In this document: one piece after another, positions 33,905 through 36,158 of the stretch
Layout of the letters: each line of letters begins with the position of its first letter
Numbering within the stretch: the stretch's first letter is position 1
Assembly (NCBI GenBank): GCA_002418885.1
Contig: DIEZ01000033.1
Coordinates: forward strand, 1 to 36,158
DNA from: Syntrophaceae bacterium UBA5761
GTDB taxonomy: Bacteria > Desulfobacterota > Syntrophia > Syntrophales > UBA4778
Reading direction: 5' to 3'
DNA length: 36,158 nt
The notes under the pieces: model-generated
Databases searched by the model: none
What the model was told of the DNA's origin: nothing
What the model saw: only the letters and a program-made list of their open reading frames with translations
Position numbers and translations under genes: made by a program

Positions 33905-35464
33905 ATGGCCGTCGTACTCATTGTGGATGACGAACCCAAGCAGCGCGAGATACTCAAGATGATCCTTGCCGACGAGGGATACGAGACCTTCACCGCCTCG
34001 TCCGGCGAGGAGGCGGCGAAAATCGCCCGGTCTTACAACCCCGACGTGGTGCTCACGGACCTCAAGATGAAAGGAATGGACGGCATCAGCCTGATGAGTC
34101 GGGTGAAGACCATGGAACCCGAACCCGCAGTCGTCCTTATGACTGCATTCGGTGACGTGCCGACGGCGGTGGAGGCGATGAAGAAAGGGGCCTTCGACTT
34201 CCTAACAAAGCCTCTGGACAAGGACGTGGTCCTGCTCACAATAAAAAGGGCGGTCGAGAGGACGGAACTCCTGAAGAGGTCGGCCGTGCTTCAAAAGGCG
34301 TTGTATGACAAGTTCAGCCTCGAAGGGATCGTCGGCCGTTCCCGGGCGATAAGCGAAGTGATCACGGTGGTCAAAAAAGTCGCCGCCAGCCCGGTCACCG
34401 TACTGATCCTGGGGGAGAGCGGTACCGGCAAGGAACTCGTCGCCAGGGCAATACATTACAACAGTCCCCGGAGCGGGAAACCGTTCACGGCCATCAACTG
34501 CGCCGCCATCCCGGAAACCCTGCTCGAAAGCGAGCTCTTCGGCTACGAGCCCGGCGCCTTCACCGGGGCGGCGGCTCGGAAGGTCGGCCTCTTCGAGGCC
34601 TCGAACGGAGGGACTGTTTTTCTCGACGAAATCGGAGACCTACCCGCCCTCACGCAGTCGAAGATCCTCAGAGTGCTCCAGGAGCGCGAGGTGAGAAGGC
34701 TCGGAGGCAGAGAGTCTCTCAAGGTGGACGTCAGGGTCATCACGGCAACGAACAAGAACTTGGAAGAGGAGATGGAACAGGGTAGATTCAGGGATGACCT
34801 TTTCTATAGGTTGAAAGTTGTGACGATCCAACTTCCGCCGCTGCGGGAAAGGAGAGAGGACATCCCGGAGCTTGCCGGTTATTTCTTGGAAAGGTACAAC
34901 CGCGAATTCGGTAAGCGTATAAAGAAGATTGACGAACCCGCCATAAGAACGCTCCAGGAGTATCACTGGCCAGGGAATATCCGGCAGCTTGAGTCTGTCA
35001 TAGAAAAAGCGGTGTTGATGTGCGAGAAGGACGTCATCACGACGGCTGACACAGCAGGAGAGCTTGTGTCGCCGAAACGGCGCAGTGTCTTCGACATCGA
35101 CATCCCGGAAAACGGTTTGAACTTCGAGGAGGTTGAGAAGGAGTTGCTCAAAAAGGCCATGATGAAATGCGACGGCGTTGCAGCTAAGGCGGCCAGACTA
35201 CTCGGCATGAGTTATAAGACTTTCTGGTACCGATGGGAAAAGTTCGGATTGAAAACAGATTCACCAGAAGGCTATCGCTTTCTTCCAAGTGATTTCGACA
35301 TTCCTGATGGCGGTATGAGCTTCGAGGAGTTCGAAAAAGAGCTTCTGAAGAAGGCGATGGCGAAGGCCAACTATGTTGTTACCAGAGCCTCCCGGCTCCT
35401 TGGCCTGAGCGACAGGGCTTTCAGGTTAAGGTGGGAAAAATTCGGCCTGAATTCTTCTCAGTAG
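33905..35464 (+). CDS. Sigma-54-dependent response regulator with two tandem Fis-type DNA-binding domains
   Basis: The receiver domain has Asp52 and Lys102. The AAA+ domain has Walker A GESGTGKE (170-177), an intact GAFTGA (217-222) and Walker B LDEIGD. After HWPGNIRQLE the protein carries two related C-terminal units, about 397-452 and 464-519. Both contain FEE.EKELLKKAM, a Fis-like helix-turn-helix (RLLGMSYKTFWYRWEKFGLK and RLLGLSDRAFRLRWEKFGLN) and are offset by 66 residues. NtrC-type regulators normally have one such domain. The DNA copies have diverged at silent sites, so the duplication is not recent. The partner kinase is directly upstream. A sigma-54 promoter lies 203 nt downstream. 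Confidence 0.92.
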   Translation: MAVVLIVDDEPKQREILKMILADEGYETFTASSGEEAAKIARSYNPDVVLTDLKMKGMDGISLMSRVKTMEPEPAVVLMTAFGDVPTAVEAMKKGAFDFLTKPLDKDVVLLTIKRAVERTELLKRSAVLQKALYDKFSLEGIVGRSRAISEVITVVKKVAASPVTVLILGESGTGKELVARAIHYNSPRSGKPFTAINCAAIPETLLESELFGYEPGAFTGAAARKVGLFEASNGGTVFLDEIGDLPALTQSKILRVLQEREVRRLGGRESLKVDVRVITATNKNLEEEMEQGRFRDDLFYRLKVVTIQLPPLRERREDIPELAGYFLERYNREFGKRIKKIDEPAIRTLQEYHWPGNIRQLESVIEKAVLMCEKDVITTADTAGELVSPKRRSVFDIDIPENGLNFEEVEKELLKKAMMKCDGVAAKAARLLGMSYKTFWYRWEKFGLKTDSPEGYRFLPSDFDIPDGGMSFEEFEKELLKKAMAKANYVVTRASRLLGLSDRAFRLRWEKFGLNSSQ

Positions 35465-35508
35465 ACTTGAATGGTTATGCCGCGACGCGCAGCCAATCCT
35501 CAAAATGG

Positions 35509-35541
35509 GAAATTTCCTTCCTAATAGGAAGGATAAATTTC
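35509..35541. repeat. Inverted repeat downstream of the tandem-HTH regulator gene
   Basis: GAAATTT CCTTCCT, loop AAT, AGGAAGG AT AAATTTC forms 14 pairs with a two-base bulge. No T-run follows, so it is either an imperfect terminator for the kinase-regulator operon or a regulatory site ahead of promoter C. Confidence 0.6.
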
Positions 35542-35585
35542 TCATAAGGTAACGATATTCCGCAAAAAGTAAGATATCTTTCCCA

Positions 35586-35613
35586 AAAAGGCATGTCATC
35601 GAGCCGCCCTACA
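35586..35613 (+). promoter_or_regulatory. Conserved upstream element, copy 2 (putative enhancer)
   Basis: AAAAGGCAT, five bases, CGAGCC, G, CCCTACA repeats copy 1 at 25810-25837. It ends 54 nt before promoter C, exactly 10 bp farther than copy 1 from promoter A, about one helical turn. Confidence 0.55.
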
Positions 35614-35667
35614 GTTGATGAAAGACGAACAGATTGATATTGTTCACCATTAATCTAAGTGCCATTC

Positions 35668-35682
35668 TGGCATCATTAATGC
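35668..35682 (+). promoter_or_regulatory. Sigma-54 (-24/-12) promoter C
   Basis: TGGCATCATTAATGC shows GG, ten bases, GC. The -12 side (ATGC) is weaker than consensus TTGC. It lies 49 nt before the GTG of the Lys-rich exported protein. Confidence 0.62.
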
Positions 35683-35731
35683 TTGCATAATGGTAATTCG
35701 TTATTGATTCCATGACAAAGGAGGTGATATC

Positions 35732-36007
35732 GTGAAGAAGGTCTTAGCAATCATCGTTTCCATTCTCTTCGTTCTTTCTGTGACGGGTCTCTGCTTCGCT
35801 CAGGCTCCTGCTCCTGCAAAGGACACTAAGGCGGTCGAGAAGAAGGCCGACGACAAGAAGGTAGACGACAAGAAGGTAGAGAAGAAGGATAAGAAAGAGA
35901 AGAAAGAGAAGAAGGCGAAGAAGTCTACCAAGAAAGCAAAGAAAGAGAAGAAAGACAAGGAAGTGAAGGAAGAAGCGGCTCCTCCAGCAGCGCCGGAGAA
36001 GAAGTAA
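35732..36007 (+). CDS. Lys-rich exported small protein
   Basis: The 91-residue product has a signal peptide (MKKVLAIIVSILFVLSVTG, then LCFA|QAPAP). The mature part is low complexity: repeated DDKKV and KKEK/KKAKK units, ending EEAAPPAAPEKK. With about half lysine and no aromatic residues it should be disordered and highly basic in the periplasm or outside. GTG start; AAGGAGGTGAT (35718-35728) is a near-complete match to the 16S anti-Shine-Dalgarno, so high translation is expected. It is driven by promoter C and closed by a terminator. Function is unknown; binding of anionic envelope polymers or nucleic acid is conceivable. Confidence 0.75.
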   Translation: MKKVLAIIVSILFVLSVTGLCFAQAPAPAKDTKAVEKKADDKKVDDKKVEKKDKKEKKEKKAKKSTKKAKKEKKDKEVKEEAAPPAAPEKK

Positions 36008-36037
36008 GCGGCTTTTTTCTCTTCAAGAGGTTGATGT

Positions 36038-36070
36038 AAAGGGGGTGCTGAGAAATCGGTACCCCTTTTT
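36038..36070 (+). terminator. Rho-independent terminator after the Lys-rich protein gene
   Basis: AAAGGGGGT (36038-36046) pairs with ACCCCTTTT (36061-36069) including one G-U, with a 14-nt loop and a T-run. Confidence 0.75.
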
Positions 36071-36097
36071 AGTTTAAAAAACGCTTTTCTCTTTACA

Positions 36098-36126
36098 GCT
36101 CCTTTGATAACCTAAAGCCAAGGAGC
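36098..36126. repeat. Short inverted repeat near the window end
   Basis: GCTCCTT (36098-36104) and AAGGAGC (36120-36126) could pair around a 15-nt loop. The remaining bases to the window end show no gene start I can support. Confidence 0.35.
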
Positions 36127-36158
36127 AATGTTTAATTAACCCCCATGCCCGTATCGGG

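Noticed and set aside
35812..36000. Repeats in the Lys-rich gene as a CRISPR-like or tandem repeat array
   Set aside because: The repetition follows Lys/Asp codon runs in a single open frame with signal peptide; spacing is irregular.

Overview
The window reads as chromosomal DNA of an anaerobic deltaproteobacterium (Desulfobacterota). The closest general picture is a syntrophic aromatic- or fatty-acid-degrading lineage such as Syntrophorhabdus or Syntrophus, but this is inferred from gene content, not from a marker gene. Pointers are a glutaconate-type CoA-transferase pair, an isovaleryl-CoA-dehydrogenase-like enzyme, a selenium-type yedE/yedF/DUF3343/LysR cluster, and two sigma-54 activator/kinase systems. 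No rRNA, tRNA, CRISPR array or intact insertion sequence was recognised.

Layout. 1-663: 3' end of ychF and a YajD-like HNH nuclease. 868-2649: CoA-transferase subunits A and B, closed by a strong hairpin terminator. 2805-5683 (minus): class II aldolase, glutamine-dependent NAD synthetase and a zinc-ribbon protein in one tight operon. 5834-8911 (plus): a YihY/BrkB membrane protein fused to a cyclic-nucleotide-binding domain, then a DUF4301 protein. 8928-11198 (minus): an ATP-pyrophosphatase tRNA-thiolase-like protein with an RNA-binding tail, and an acyl-CoA dehydrogenase with its own terminator. 11580-12740: an AT-rich gene for an eRF1-like (baeRF) protein. 12693-16564: selenium/sulfur cluster (minus) with a divergent LysR regulator. 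16580-17971: threonine synthase. 17999-21345 (minus): alpha/beta hydrolase, peptide-binding lipoprotein and PpsR. 21572-22357: exonuclease III.

22409-27835 is the most unusual part. A kinase, a lipoprotein and a sigma-54 response regulator form a GlrK-QseG-GlrR (QseEGF)-type operon. A -24/-12 promoter follows and drives a Cys-rich protein, a STAS protein and a metallo-beta-lactamase-fold protein. Next comes a copy of the last 23 codons of the glrR-like gene, then a second -24/-12 promoter and a small exported protein. 27836-28407 holds no recognised gene but contains a perfect 14-bp inverted repeat. 28408-30167: exported 5'-nucleotidase and a small beta-grasp-like protein. 30177-32232 (minus): beta-CASP RNA hydrolase and DedA. 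32419-35464: a second kinase and sigma-54 regulator, whose regulator carries two tandem DNA-binding domains. 35586-36007: a third -24/-12 promoter and a Lys-rich exported protein.

A single sequence element (AAAAGGCAT, five variable bases, CGAGCC, one base, CCCTACA) lies upstream of the first and third -24/-12 promoters, with its position relative to the promoter differing by 10 bp. My inference is a cis-linked sigma-54 envelope-response regulon in which the activator genes and at least three target transcripts sit together. The enhancer reading and the link to either regulator are untested.
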